Both the position numbers and the translations under genes were made by a program. Below, piece by piece: positions 45,436 through 57,522 of a stretch of 64,000 bases of DNA (the first letter of the stretch is position 1; each line of letters begins with the position of its first letter). The notes under the pieces were generated by a model. It saw nothing but the letters and a program-made list of their open reading frames with translations. It was not told the origin of the DNA and did no database searches. The DNA comes from Sphaerosporella brunnea (taxonomy: Eukaryota; Ascomycota; Pezizomycetes; Pezizales; Pyronemataceae), in assembly GCA_008704415.1 (NCBI GenBank), contig VXIS01000077.1:92193-156192 (forward strand), written 5' to 3'.

Positions 45436-45785
45436 TTGATGAAATGCTGGGGCACTGTCCAAAGCGGAGCTTCAGAAAAGAAAACAGAAGGGTGGGAGGG
45501 TGGAAGAGCAGGGGTCTGGGAGAGCGTAATCATGGAATGATAGGACGGCGGGATGGCGGTCATGTATTTGTAGAAAATCGACAACTGATATTGCCCAATA
45601 TAAGGGTTGACTGCCGTCGACTGCAGACGACTGTGGACATGATCGATAGCAGGCGACGGCAGGCGATTCAGGCCGCAGCGCCAAAAAGACTGCCGGTCCT
45701 GGTCTTTCCTGAAGACTGGATCGTCTCTTGCGATCCAGTCCGGTCAGGAGTCAGGACGGGGCCGAACGGATCGTACGGAACACCG

Positions 45786-46872
45786 CAACAAACATCCTTG
45801 CTAGATAGTGATTAGTGTCTGTCTAAACTGTGTACGTCATAGGACATATACCATGATGGCACAAGGATAATTACGGGATTGACTTTCCACGAGACATACC
45901 AGGCGGCGAGGAACGTTTCGTTGGATAACATGACCACTTTGTGGGTGTTAATCAGCGCAATGTGTGCAATGCGATACTTTGAAAGTGGCACGAGGCGGGC
46001 AACGTACCATGTCCAGATGTCAAACACGGCCAGAAACATTGGAAAAATGGCAGAGTGCCGACCGAAATCCATACATGAACCCCCAGGGCAGTGTTAGGGA
46101 ACATTAGATGGATGACGGGCGGGAACGGGTGGATCTAGGGGTTTAAAAATGGATGACCGGTTTGAACAAGACAACCAGCAAGGCTTCTAGGATGATAGAA
46201 ATTACACTCGCACTCAGCAGTATGCGATCAATCCCAAAGCCTGGCTCCCAACAATATGTATATTGGTACTTCTATCAAAGGCAAATCAATCACCCTAGCT
46301 GATGGCCAGATTGCGCAACGTGAGGTAGCACAAGCCAACTCATCGTTTCATTGACGCATAGCCATCAGTTGCTGTGTGCTACGTGTCGGGATCGAGGTCT
46401 GGCTGTTTGTGACGTTGAGGGCAACAGAGTTTGGGTATGAACTCTGTTGGGCCGCCTGAACGGTATGTTGTAGATAGAGAGTAGTAAGCGTTTTTGGAAG
46501 AAAGTTGAAGTCTGGCTCTCAAGTCAAAAGTGCACGCGCTTACCATCAGGATCGGCGCTCTCCCTAGGCTAAGGTTTTTCAAACCTCAACCGACCATACT
46601 CACTATGTCCAGTAGACATTTGTCCGTCAAGAATCTGTGTTGCTACCGGAATAATACAGTGCTTCCACCAGTATAAAATGTAAGAAACCTGTGAAAGTTT
46701 GACACGCCGCCCAACAGGTCATGCCCTCCACGGATTTGAGTGGGAGGGCAAAAACGTAAGAGTCGTCAGGATGTGACTGCATCTCTGGTTTTTTACCTCT
46801 ATGACGTGCACATAATTTGAATTGCGCAACCCACGTTCACAGTCACAATCTGGTGATATGCCATATGGAGTA
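45786..46872. other. No recognisable gene
   Basis: No motif, repeat partner or splice-supported frame seen. Confidence 0.4.
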
Positions 46873-47377
46873 CAGGACTGGCAAAAGACCGGCCTGTCCG
46901 GCTTTCGGCACGGTGTGAACCCATTTGAACGAAACGGGCTTTTCCAATTGAGGCCCGTTTGGACCACACATCTTGGACCAAGATCCAGGTGCCTACCTGC
47001 CCTGGATGCAACGCAACATAAAGGTGCCCGCGGGGCCCGCCAGACGCCTGAACTATCTACGATGTTTAAAGAACACAAGGACCCCAAGACGGGGTCAGCA
47101 TTGGCCCGAATAATCTACAATTGCTCTCCCCAACAAGCTTCTCTTTGATATCCATCCTCATCTGCCAGGGTTTTGATCACTTGGTGCGCTCGGAAATTGC
47201 CACATTATCGGTATGCAGGAAATCGCCGAATACCGGCACCCCCAGGCATCTACCAGATATTCAGACCTGGAGGGGGTCGCCCGGCACCTACCCAACGCCC
47301 AAGGTGCAAGCCCCGGCCTGACCCACATTGTGGTGCGTCATTTGCCCCACGGGCCGACCTGTCTATTGGCAGCCCTC
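46873..47377 (+). mobile_element. hAT-type MITE (family M1) with 8-bp target duplication
   Basis: The left end CAGGACTGGCAAAAGACCGG pairs with the right end CTGTCTATTGGCAGCCCTC. The flanks ATGGAGTA (46865-46872) and CTGGAGTA (47378-47385) match at 7 of 8. Internal blocks (GGCCCGTTTGGACCACA, GGGGCCCGCCAGACGCC, TACCAGATATTCAGACC) follow the family order. Confidence 0.82.
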
Positions 47378-47835
47378 CTGGAGTATACTGTATTTCCAAG
47401 CACGTGGCTTCAACAGAAGAAAATCTGCCGTCAACGACTGGAAACGGCTATGCCATCGTTTTTGAAACTTGCCATTGATGTTCCCCTTTCCTCCAAAACG
47501 CCTTCACTCAAAAAAAAATAGAAATAAAAATATGGGCCGTTAGACTGCGAGGTAGTGGGTCGGAGTCGCGCCGAGTGACTGACTGGACCGGAGGCCAGGG
47601 GCGAGGATTCAGCTGTAGCACCGGAGGTTGAGCGGTTGGAGCCCCTTTTAGCCGGCTCACTCTAAAGGGACCCCTTTCCGCGCCTCGAGGCCCTCCAGAC
47701 CTCCGTCTGACACCTCGTTTTTCACCTCGCTTTTCTTTCACTTTCCATCCAGCCGTTCTGCTCTCTTTAACTTGGTCCGCGCCCGCGCAACTCCAGCTCC
47801 CACCACGGCCGCTCGGGACGAAGACGAGGTGGATT

Positions 47836-48740
47836 ATGGCGATGAGGCCGACATCACGGATGTCTGTGAGCTTGAGCGCCAACTGGCTTGTGAACCAACC
47901 TCAGGGTAGCCGGCACAGAGAAACACGCACGCCCGAGCCCGAGCCAGCCTCCGCCCCGGCCCCCGTCCAGGCCCCTGCTGGTGACAATACAGTGGTCTCC
48001 GTGCCGATGGCGTTCCCCAACAAAATGACCGACACCATGAGTGCCCTCACCGGGCACCTCAGTGCTCTCCCGGGGCCCCAGGCTCTCAGCGCTCCAGCGC
48101 AGCCCGCACTAGGTACAACCCCGCCCCCTTCTCCTCCTCCTCAGAACCAGCGGTTTCAGTCCATCTGCAACCGCTGGCCTGCGTGGACCCTGCCGACCTA
48201 CCAGAAATTCTCGAGCACCGGTTCAAGGTCGAGAACCTGCTGAAACTCAACGCATCCTACGCCGTCTAGAGAACATAACCCTCGGGTCTTTTCAGATACC
48301 GACGACGTCGCGCAACGTCGAGATCGAAGAGTATACGTTACCTGCTGGACTTGAACGAGCGCTGCACCTGGCACTCGGTATGCCTGCATCATTTCTCCTT
48401 CCGTCGGAAAAGGGTACACCAGGGCGTCTACGGATGGGGCAAGTTCAGTGACCCCAAACTCGACCACCTCCTAGAGTCCCGAGGTGCTACCGGTGCTCAA
48501 GTCCAGGCCCGCGGACCCAAGCGCCCCGCCGAGGGGTCCGCCATTGGCCTGCCAGCCAAGCCGCCTGCGAGGACCTCTGTCCCTTCCAGTTCTCTGCCGC
48601 AGCAGCGAGTTCCTGGTGCCTGCCGCCGCCACAACCGCGGATTGTGCGCCGCAAGCTCAAAATGCATGTATCAGCACGTGTGTTGGACCAGCGGAGAAGA
48701 TGTCCACACAGCTTCCGCGTGCCCGCAGGTTCTGCAATAG
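47836..48740 (+). pseudogene. Retrotransposon Gag-like protein relic with C3H1 motif
   Basis: Three frames join. 47836 to about 48180 is Pro/Ala-rich (PEPEPASAPAPVQAPAG). About 48180-48270 reads VDPADLPEILEHRFKVENLL then KLNASYAV. About 48330-48740 reads YLLDLNERCTWHSVCLHHFS, FRRKRVHQGVYGWGKF and CRRHNRGLCAASSKCMYQHVC. The last has Cys-x7-Cys-x5-Cys-x3-His-x-Cys, a C3H1-type RNA-binding motif. This order (VD...LYKL-like helix, RCTW...YH.SF, then RG.C....C...HVC) is what I know from Gag-like proteins of fungal tyrosine-recombinase or related retrotransposons. No polymerase or recombinase is visible downstream. Frameshifts and a TAG at about 48267 make it inactive. The class assignment is tentative. 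Confidence 0.5.
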
Positions 48741-48744
48741 GAAT

Positions 48745-51700
48745 TAGGGGGAAGGCGAGTGAATTCGGAGCATTTGCACAGTAGCAACCAATACACTACC
48801 TTTGTGGACATGCCATACCCGCTTGTGAATATTTCCTCGTCCGCCAGGACCCCTCCGCCCTGCTGCATGGTCCAAATGGCTCTCAAATCATCCCGACCGC
48901 CGTTACGCCTAGACACTAGTAGACGTTACCGTCTACGGTGCAAGGATCGGGTGTACGGGCCCCAGCCAAACTATCCTCAGTAGCACTCTCGCCTCGGCAA
49001 ATGAGTCGCCCACAGATTACAACCCCCTCGCGTTGACATGGAAGGAGAGTGCAGGAAGTCCAGCGAATAGGCGACGTTGTTGTACAGCGGGTAAGGACGG
49101 TCGACCACAGGCGGCGAGCACCGTAACCGTGGCAACACCGCGCCCGCACCGCACTCGCGTCGAATTTCCTGTCTTATGCTCGCTGCAGAAACGTGTGCAG
49201 CGATCCAGGTCTAGACATCACGAGACTTTATGGATACTTTGCGACGCTGGACACAAGGATATGGGATGTTGCAGCGGGAGACGGCGCTGTGGTGGCGAAG
49301 CTGTCCCCGACGAGCCTATCCCATTTGCATTCCGTTGTACCGCATTGTAGCAGTCTCCCCAGGCAGCCTAAGCTGGCCGCGTTTTGACCGCGTTCATCTA
49401 GCCCTCAACTCCTTGCGAGGTCTGCGCTCGGGGTTTGGCGGCCTCAGTGTCTGGTGCCATTCGTAAACATGTTGAAATCGAGCGCACGATTTTGATGTTG
49501 GTCTGTTGATGCGTACGAAGTGGGATACATAAAGCGTGGATCCGACCCCGCACGAAATAACACGTATGAAGGTTGGACATGCGTGTTGTCACGCGAGAGC
49601 GATTTGGCAAAGTATCCTAGAGGGGTGTACCTTGATCAATCACATCGCAATGCAGAAGCCGGCCACTTAGGCTGAGCGCATATAACAGCGGCTTCACTGC
49701 TTTTGAATTTGGCTGCACGACAGCTACAACTGTACCGCGTGCGGCTCCGGCTGTTGCGAATCCCCTCAGGCGAGGAGGCTACGCTGGGATGCAATATATA
49801 TATCCCATGAGAGTGAGCCAATTCTGATGACGACCTCTACCCCGCCAAGAATCGTCCGACTTGCACACAGGCTACCCGCCATCCTGGCCGATATGGTGGG
49901 TGGGTGCGGCCGATTCGAGATCGCACTTCGATTGGCAGGGTCGACGACATGTCCCCACTGGCCTATCAACCTCTGCTAGTCCCTCCTCGACTGGTCGGTC
50001 CAGTCACACCACTGGCACGTTGTGGTTGTGCAACGCTTCGTGTTCGCGGAATCATGACTCATGTTTGAGAGAGCTTCGCATGGCCACCTGGACAGAAATG
50101 AAGCCATTCAATTGTCTAAACGCCATCGTCGGGTGCTCCCCTGATTTTATTTCCATGGTTCCTTCAGGCTAGTGCAGGCTTGGTGAGATGGAGCCAGCGT
50201 ACCCAAACATCCGTTGGCCAGCGGTCGTTTGGGCGATGTTGCTTCATCAACGCTAGCGGCCGCCAGGCTTTTGATGAACAGCACTACATCGATCCCTTTC
50301 ACGGCGGAACCGGTAGGACACTAAACTGGACAGCATTGTTTCCGTCGTTGATGCTGCAGTTGATTGGGTGCTTCAATACCGAAATCAGAGAATATCGCCG
50401 GACCTGGGCGGCATAATGTCACGCAGGTGCGGAACGCCGGCAATGCCAGATTGTGCATCGTGTACAACAGGGTGGCGCGCGATGTCATTGGTCGATGCAG
50501 CAAGCAATGCACGCAAGTGTTTGCTGTATCTCTTCGTCATTCCTATCTTAATACCACCAACCTGTCGTGGCGAAGGGGTGAATAACGGATCCCTGGACAG
50601 AGCGTGCGCATTCCACGGTTGAGTTTTATGCTTGCCGATCACGTTTCAGGCATGGAACTGAGTACTTTCACAACACCATCATATACCATTCTATTCGCTC
50701 GTTGAGATATCCACAGGGTCACAATCTCGATTGCCTGCCCCACGGCGAGTCGGGGAGCGACTGTCAGCGATGACCGTTGCACCGACGCTACACCTACGAG
50801 ATCGCATGTCAACCCTTTTCCGTCTGTTGTCATTGCGTATTGACCTGGCACCATCTCTCCGCCCGCGTGTAGTAGTCTCGGGTGTGGTATCAAGAGTTGT
50901 TGACGTCGATGACGGTGACTTGCGTTTGAAGACCGTGACACTTCATCAAGGAACACCGTACACTGATAGGAACGGTCTGCGGGAGTGTCGAGCTGCCGCC
51001 GACATTTCGAATGCGGTCATTCATGAACCGCTTGACAGCTGCGCAGTAGCGGCCCCCATACAGCATATATATTTTCCGGCTGGGTCTATCAGTTATGCGG
51101 GTGCCCAGAGTACTGAACTAGTACCGTAGCATACAATCGTGATGGAATTTATCCCGCTATTTCACTGTTGGTCAGGAATCGTCAGTCGCTAGCAGCGTGT
51201 GTGTAAAGCGAGGCGAGGTTGGAAGTTTGACGTGCGCAAACAGCTAAATCACCTCACTGTTGGCTGTGGAGCCAGGTACCGAAACAATAGTGAAGGCGGG
51301 TGGGTGTATCGGCGGCGGGCGCTGTTGTTGACCCAGGACTTCACCAACAAATGCTTTTAGTGATATCACACCTTGCAGCGCAACTGGCTGACGGAGATCG
51401 ACGTCACAGCCCCTGCCCGGCTGCTGCCGAACTGAGAGGTATCAATGCGCCAAGCATAACTGCGTTTGACCGCCCAACGTCGCTATTCGACAAGCCAACA
51501 CGAAGCACCCCTACACGTGCTCGAACACACGCAATGGCGTTTGTCCCCCTCGATCATGACCGACACGTGCGACACGGTTTTCGAGTGGCGACGACGCTAC
51601 AGTGTTGCGGTACTTTATCAAGTGCGGCGACGATAGTTGTCAGCGCAACGACGCTCATAGGGCGCTTGTTGGCGGTTATCGGCAGTACCTTCGCCGCAGT

Positions 51701-54700
51701 TTTGCGGTTTTTCGCGGTGGCCAGATGACGAAATATGGCATCAATGCGAACCGTATCAAACGCCTCTGGTCTATCCCGTATCCCTCTCTGTTTCACGGAA
51801 CAGCACGCAACCGCATGCGCTTTGCCCAGCATCGTCGCATCTCCGCGCGTATAAATTCCCCGTTCGATGTCACAACATCGAATCACTCTCAAGCTTCACA
51901 GAAATAGGAGGTAGTCAATAATAGCTGAAGTCAACACCCTTTTGGTTGTTAGTTTCGATGCCGGAAACGGGGAGCGGTAAAACCTCTCATCAACACCGTT
52001 GTGATGTGAATCTCGCGATCGCAAGCACCGGATTCAACCGTCGCAACCACTTCTGACCTGCCGACGACGCGGACCGTATATACATTTTTCGGTCGAGCAA
52101 AGGCCTACAACGCCACCGCCACCACAAACTACGGGTCATGATGCATACCCGCTGCGCAGCGCCCAGACGGGAAAGATACCGCCGTTACCAGACCGCAGCC
52201 GGGCATGTTGTCGTTTGTATAGCACGCGCCTGGTCCTGAGTTTATGTCTGCAGCAACGGCAAGTCTCTAGTCTTTGTGGGCGTAGTCATTGCTGTTTCCT
52301 CAACCGCAGCGAAATCTTCAACTTCTTACATTGCCGGCAGCGGGGCAGCGACGATGGCGAGGATGATGAACCGCGATGACGACTAATGTCAGGTGTCTTC
52401 TCGGCGCGCGCATCTCTCGATGCGAACGGGTTTCCCGTCGACGTGTGGCGTGTCACGGCATGGCAATTCTGGAGCATGGGTGTGTTGACGGTCTCTCTTG
52501 GCGTCGTGCAGGTTGTTACCACGAACAGGCAAGATGTGCTGTGGATTTCTCGCCATTGTTGCACCACCAGACCAATTAGCTTTCACAAACGGAGTGCCCG
52601 CGAATAAAAACACAGCTGGCAGAGGTAGCGTATGCCCAGCAGGAAGCCTGGTGCAGTGACGGCGTCGAGCGAAAAGGATTCAATGTGCCAGGCGGCCTGA
52701 CCAGGCTGTGTGTGTAGTCGAAACTATGCACAAACGTGTTGCGGCCCGGAGGACCTTGTAGAGCGGCGCGGAGTAGAGTGCTGGCGAGCGGCGCGGAGTG
52801 CTGAGTCGTGAGGCGGGGAGGGTTTACCTCCCCGAACGTGCTGGTGGACAAGAGCATCTTCATCTTCCTGTTACCGCGTTCTAATCGATCGTCAACTGCA
52901 TCCTATCGTATCGCTCCCTAAAACCATCGCGTGCGTCCTCGTATTCGAGATCGAGCGTCAACAAAACGGGGAGTGATCGGTCGCATGCAACACGGGTCTC
53001 AGGGCGGTCATTCTGAACGCAGGTAGGATCGGTTGCATTTCGATCCCCGTTTTTTCTAGTTTTCCATTTTGATGTTTTTCACGGTCGGCCGGCCTGCGAA
53101 TTGATTATTGTAGACTGTGTAACACCCAACCACTGTAATCTCCAACAGAGACGTACGTGTACCACTCAGTAGCGAGCTGGAAAAATCCATTTCCTACATT
53201 CGACGGCGTAGTGATGACGGCATGTACCTTCCGGCGCTTGGAGAAAATCGGCAGCCCACACGCCGACCTGGGAATATTTACCGGAGCAAGCTAGATGTCA
53301 CTGCCCACTGGACGGCAGCGCCAGTGTCCGAAGCTTTGGATGAAACGTATTCGGATCCATGGCGTATCGACTACCACGGCCCCGCTCTGCATTGAAAAGC
53401 AATCTTACCTGGTTCAATGTCTCCACTCGCGAACATTGCGGAGCTACCCATCCATTCTGACAAGGAAGATAGCGTGCAGCGTGCGTGCTGTGTCACTCGG
53501 AACATTGCGATGTGCCGTGGTTGCGACGGTTGCTGTGCGGACGGCGAGGGTATACGAGTCAGAAGAACTCTGATCCACGATTTATGATCGCCTTTGCCGA
53601 TCACCCCGAGCTGTAGGCGCGCAATGCCTTGTGCCGTATATAAAGAATCCAACTGGGGATCTTAATCAATTGAGGTCATCCGTGTTCTTGGACTCCACGG
53701 TGAGCGGCGCGTTGAAGTTCCAGATGGGGCTGGCTGGCCAAAGTGCGACCCCTGTATCATTGCTCAGCACCACGCGTTTTTGTGGAAGTAACGACTGAAC
53801 GCCGGCATGCTTCACGGGTTGGCAATAGCCAGCCAGCGGGCCTGGCAACAAACGGCTGCGTGGACCTCGGGTGGTACAGTTTCTCTACCCAGGGCTCCAC
53901 GCTTGGCTGGTGAGGCGCCTCCGTTTGAACCGAAATGCTGTCGTTGGTGGAGAAAGAACGGAATAGGTAAAGGAGGACATGTCACATCATGTTCGGAATG
54001 CTTCACAGAGTGGGGAGAGCAGTGGCGGTGATTGGCATCGGCAATCACTGGTTGTGAGGCTGGCGGCGAATATATTCGGCCGTCCTGTGACATCCGGGTA
54101 GCGGAGATAGCCCGCGGGCTGACCCGGCGTATTTTGGACCGGGTACCGAAAAGGCTCACATACTGGCACTCGACCATGCTTTCAGTTTCTGCCACATGGG
54201 CCGATGGCAACGGTCAGCACGCCGCAAGTTGCGTGTTTCCTTTTCACATTGGAAAAACAAGCGATGATCGTGGCCAGGCCCAAATTTCCAGTCACCGTGT
54301 GCGACTGTTCCAACCTTTCTCAGCACGCCTGCAGTACGCAATGTAACATCCCTGAATGACTGAATACTTAAGTACATCAATTGCTGTCTACCGCATTGGC
54401 TCAGTGGTAGTATGGTGAATAATGGGTGGGTGGCTTTGACACAACTCCGTATGTTTGTGATCATCAGGTATCGACAACACCGGTCAAAACGCACGGTTTG
54501 CGCTTGTCGCCTTCGTGAGGCAACTGCAGCCTACGCAGACCCATGAGTAGCTGTTGTTATCGTGGTTGGTCATGATGGTGTCGATGCACCTGACGTTGTG
54601 GAGTGTGTACCAAGAGGAATAGTCCGTAGACAACGCAACGCTGTACAACGCTCCTCAAAATCGCCATCCAACGGTGGCTGGTTGTGATAGCTTTTAACGG

Positions 54701-55370
54701 AAGGTCGGCTTGAATGTTTTCGCTATTGGTCGTACTATCGATGCTTGCTCGGTTGCCGTTGTGGCAGTGACGTTACCAGGCAAAAACCACGCTGCTTTGT
54801 GCGGGTAACTTCAAAACCATGACGGCAACAAAGTGGTTAAATGTTTAAAACTGCGTTTTGGTTGTGTGCAAACTCAACGTGTTTATTGGTTCAGCGAGGA
54901 TTTCATGTTCAATAGGAACAGTGTAATGGTGGATCATCGAGATAGGACAAAGTTTAATCTATATAGTACTTTACATCAACATCACAAGAAATGACGAATA
55001 ATACAACTACAAACTGCAAACATCTTCGCGCATACGCGTCTCTTGAAGTGCACTCTACTGTCAGTGCTCTTTTGCTGTCCGAATTTCGTGATGTGCAGGC
55101 TTGCGCGGTTTGTTTTTAATTCCCCCACTATATATGACTTGTCAGATTGAATCATAATTTTTCTTACTCAACGATCCACCATCCCACCGGTCGGTGCTTT
55201 ACAATTAACATACGTCCCGCCACACGTGTGGATTGTCAAGGTCATCTGCATCGTTCACATGAACTGCAAAGGAAGCCAAACATAACCCCCAACTAGGTTT
55301 TCACATCCTCTCCAGCACCACAAAGTGAGAGCCTTTTGCGACCGCATTATTCTTCGACTTTGAACAAACC
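48745..55370. other. Long stretch without a recognisable gene
   Basis: Open frames such as 49033-49350, 50731-51129, 51300-51728 and 53812-54210 (minus) have no motif, splice pair or repeat partner that I can defend. 48880-49390 may contain further remains of the Gag-like element, but I cannot align it. Low repeat content by eye suggests old, decayed sequence. Confidence 0.4.
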
Positions 55371-55377
55371 TGCTAAA

Positions 55378-55650
55378 ATGCCAACTCCTAGTGCAATCGC
55401 ACACCAGCGTTCCGTCCCCGTCGCAGCCCCTGCAACCACCAAAAGTACACACCGAGCATGCCGTCGATAGAATCGGCTCCAACCTCAGCAGCCACTGCGT
55501 ACGCCTACGTAAGCGGAATCCAAACCACAAAGCCGTCGTGGAGCCATGTAATGATGCAGCAGCAGCCGCTCCACCATGCGGGCATTAACACGAACTCGTG
55601 TGCAACCACCTCCAGTTCCCACAGTACCGCCAGTACGAGTAACTGACATC
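55378..55650 (+). pseudogene. Possible Ser/Thr/Gln-rich coding relic
   Basis: An ATG in good context (GCTAAAATGCC) starts MPTPSAIAHQRSVPVAAPAT and meets TAG after 30 codons. An overlapping frame continues as PSIESAPTSAATAYAYVSGI and ATTSSSHSTASTSN. A TATATA box lies about 250 bases upstream. Downstream (55690-55760) the strand can be read CSGCRRCHEERADIARH, finger-like but without a clear connection. Low-complexity composition makes this uncertain. Confidence 0.25.
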
Positions 55651-55759
55651 GAGGTCGACGGGAATGGATCAGACTATTGCCCACATTGACAGGTTATGGG
55701 GATTGCAGTGGGTGCAGGCGGTGCCATGAGGAGCGTGCCGATATCGCGAGGCATGAGAA

Positions 55760-56716
55760 GGGGCCAGCAGGAAAGCGCAACGACCAGTTGTTTTTTTTTT
55801 GTTTTAACGGAATGTCAACGGGCACCTGGTCCTCGAATTTTTGATATGATGTACATCCTCCGAGCTGCCGATTTGGTCGCGTCCTCCACCTGTCACCGCA
55901 CTCAAGAGAAACGGAAGTGTGTAACTGCTCGCAGCCACCCTGGACCACAGCAAGCAGTCGGCAGGCAGAGGTCTTTCACACCCCCGTGGATCACAGAGCA
56001 GATGTGAGGTGTTCCCCCCAGAACACGCTTGTTGTTAATCCGCATTGCTAGTCTTACAGCGAAATATGGTTCTTGAGTCTTGGAAGCGCCGCCAGTGCCT
56101 TTTTGTATACCGTGCCGCCAGCATCAACAGCTGAGACGCACTGCAGGTGGCGCAAAAACGGTTCTATCAACATCCAGGCTTATCCCAAGAATTGTGGCTT
56201 ACGTCTCGATTCCGGGAAAGACTCGTCCAGGCATGAGTCACCAGTTTTCAATTCGCGTTCCCTGACGGTGGTGGCATTTGGTGATTTTGGTTGCATATTA
56301 ATCTCCGCTGGATCGCTAGAGATACCACTCGGGCATCGTCGCCAACTAGCGCCGGCTGCACCGGATCATATTTGTGGCGATGGTGGGCCGTTCCTTGTGA
56401 CCACGGGCCGCTTCAAATGTCGCCATCGCGTGCTACGGCTAGTGGTAAATTGGCCCATGCAGGGAGTGACGGCATTCAGCCAGGACGATGATGACACGCT
56501 TTTAAACTCAGATATTGCGATCAGAGTGACACAGGTCCCTGTTGTTTGTAAGTTGGCAGGTCCATCTCGGATCGTGCAACCCAAGGTGAGATGTTCTCCT
56601 CTGCCAGCATATCATCTTGTGTTGCGCTCGCCTCGTGTCGGAGGCCATGACCCTGAACAGCGGGTGGTGAGGAGAGATTGAGTGCCAATTCTTCAGCATT
56701 GGACAACACAGGAGTT
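55760..56716. other. No recognisable gene
   Basis: The 202-codon frame at 56073-56681 has no ATG near its start and no motif. Nothing else is supportable. Confidence 0.4.
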
Positions 56717-56721
56717 GAACT

Positions 56722-56995
56722 TGTCGAACGAGGTTCGGTACAGAGGCGTCGCGGAAAGACCAGACATCCGTAAGAATACCCGGGGACCTGGGAAAGAAGC
56801 ACGCAAGGAAATTGTAATTTTTTGTTGCGTCCAAGACAAGACTTTAGAGGAGAGAAGCTATGGGTGCTTGTGCAGTTGAACTCACCCAACCTCGCAGCCT
56901 CGAACTCTCGATTGAATGGCGAGTGCAACATGAAAGCGCACGCCGCTTTAACCCCGAACCTCTCAATTCAATCGCCAGCGCACGGCGCTTCAACA
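56722..56995 (-). mobile_element. Solo LTR (family L1), perfect 5-bp target duplication
   Basis: Read on the minus strand it starts TGTTGAAGCGCCGTGC and ends CCTCGTTCGACA. GAACT flanks both sides on the plus strand (56717-56721 and 56996-57000). It matches the LTR at 37279-37543 along its length, with an extra ~10 bases in the middle. Confidence 0.92.
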
Positions 56996-57000
56996 GAACT

Positions 57001-57520
57001 GGTATATCCTTGTTGAATAGCGGGCGGTGTTTACCATCCAGTGCTACCCAGGGAATTGCGCTGCAGGTCTCACTATGGCCAGAGCTGAGTTTGCTGTCCA
57101 TGCAGGATATCCCCTGAGCCCGTGCGGTGTGATACCCGAAGATCCCTCCACAGTTGCATTCCCGACGATTGCAAAGCAAACACATAATTGCGTTGTCCGA
57201 AGTCCACACAACAATCCACACTCTGAAAGTAGGCTCCGCAACATCCTGATGGTATCATCAATTTCGTCAGCTGCGGCTATCTCAAGAAAGCCCTCGAGCT
57301 CCTGCGGGACTTTTATATGTGTTGAAGGGCTCCTCAGGGCCCATCATGTCCATTCCCCACTTCAGACAGGACTGAATCGCAGGTGACAGTTCAGTCGGAA
57401 CGCAGGGCCAGGACTGACAGTCTTTTTGGCATAATGGCTCGGACTACCTCCAGTTAACCGTGGTTGACCGCAGTCCCCCGGTGCCATCGAGCAGACAAAG
57501 CGCAATGATTTGTAGTATTA
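57001..57520. other. No recognisable gene
   Basis: Transition from the solo LTR to the satellite. Short frames only. Confidence 0.4.
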
Positions 57521-57522
57521 TC

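Larger units (their letters stand above)
44456..45785 (+). mobile_element. hAT copy B, left end lost, interrupted by a LINE
   Basis: 44456-44685 matches 42070-42300 of hAT A (GGTGCCAGGGACGGGGAAAG, AGTACCCGCGCGCCAGAAGT, TTAGCCACGGTG). 45460-45785 matches 42755-43079 (ATGGAATGATAGGACGGCGG, TTTGTAGAAAATCGACAACT), ending TCGTACGGAACACCG. The left inverted repeat is absent. The internal segment between these blocks differs from copy A: the BED-finger region is gone, and about 100 other bases (44686-44786) precede the LINE. Confidence 0.85.

Noticed and set aside
50639..51129. Overlapping frames on both strands (105 and 132 codons)
   Set aside because: Neither has motifs, splice signals or a repeat partner. 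I could not choose a strand.
54388..54480. tRNA-like start (GCATTGGCTCAGTGGTAG), resembling a tRNA 5' half
   Set aside because: No pairing acceptor 3' strand, anticodon arm or T-loop (GGTTCGA) follows. At most a tRNA-derived scrap.
56073..56681. 202-codon plus-strand open frame
   Set aside because: No ATG near the start, no motif, no splice or promoter support. Composition looks random.
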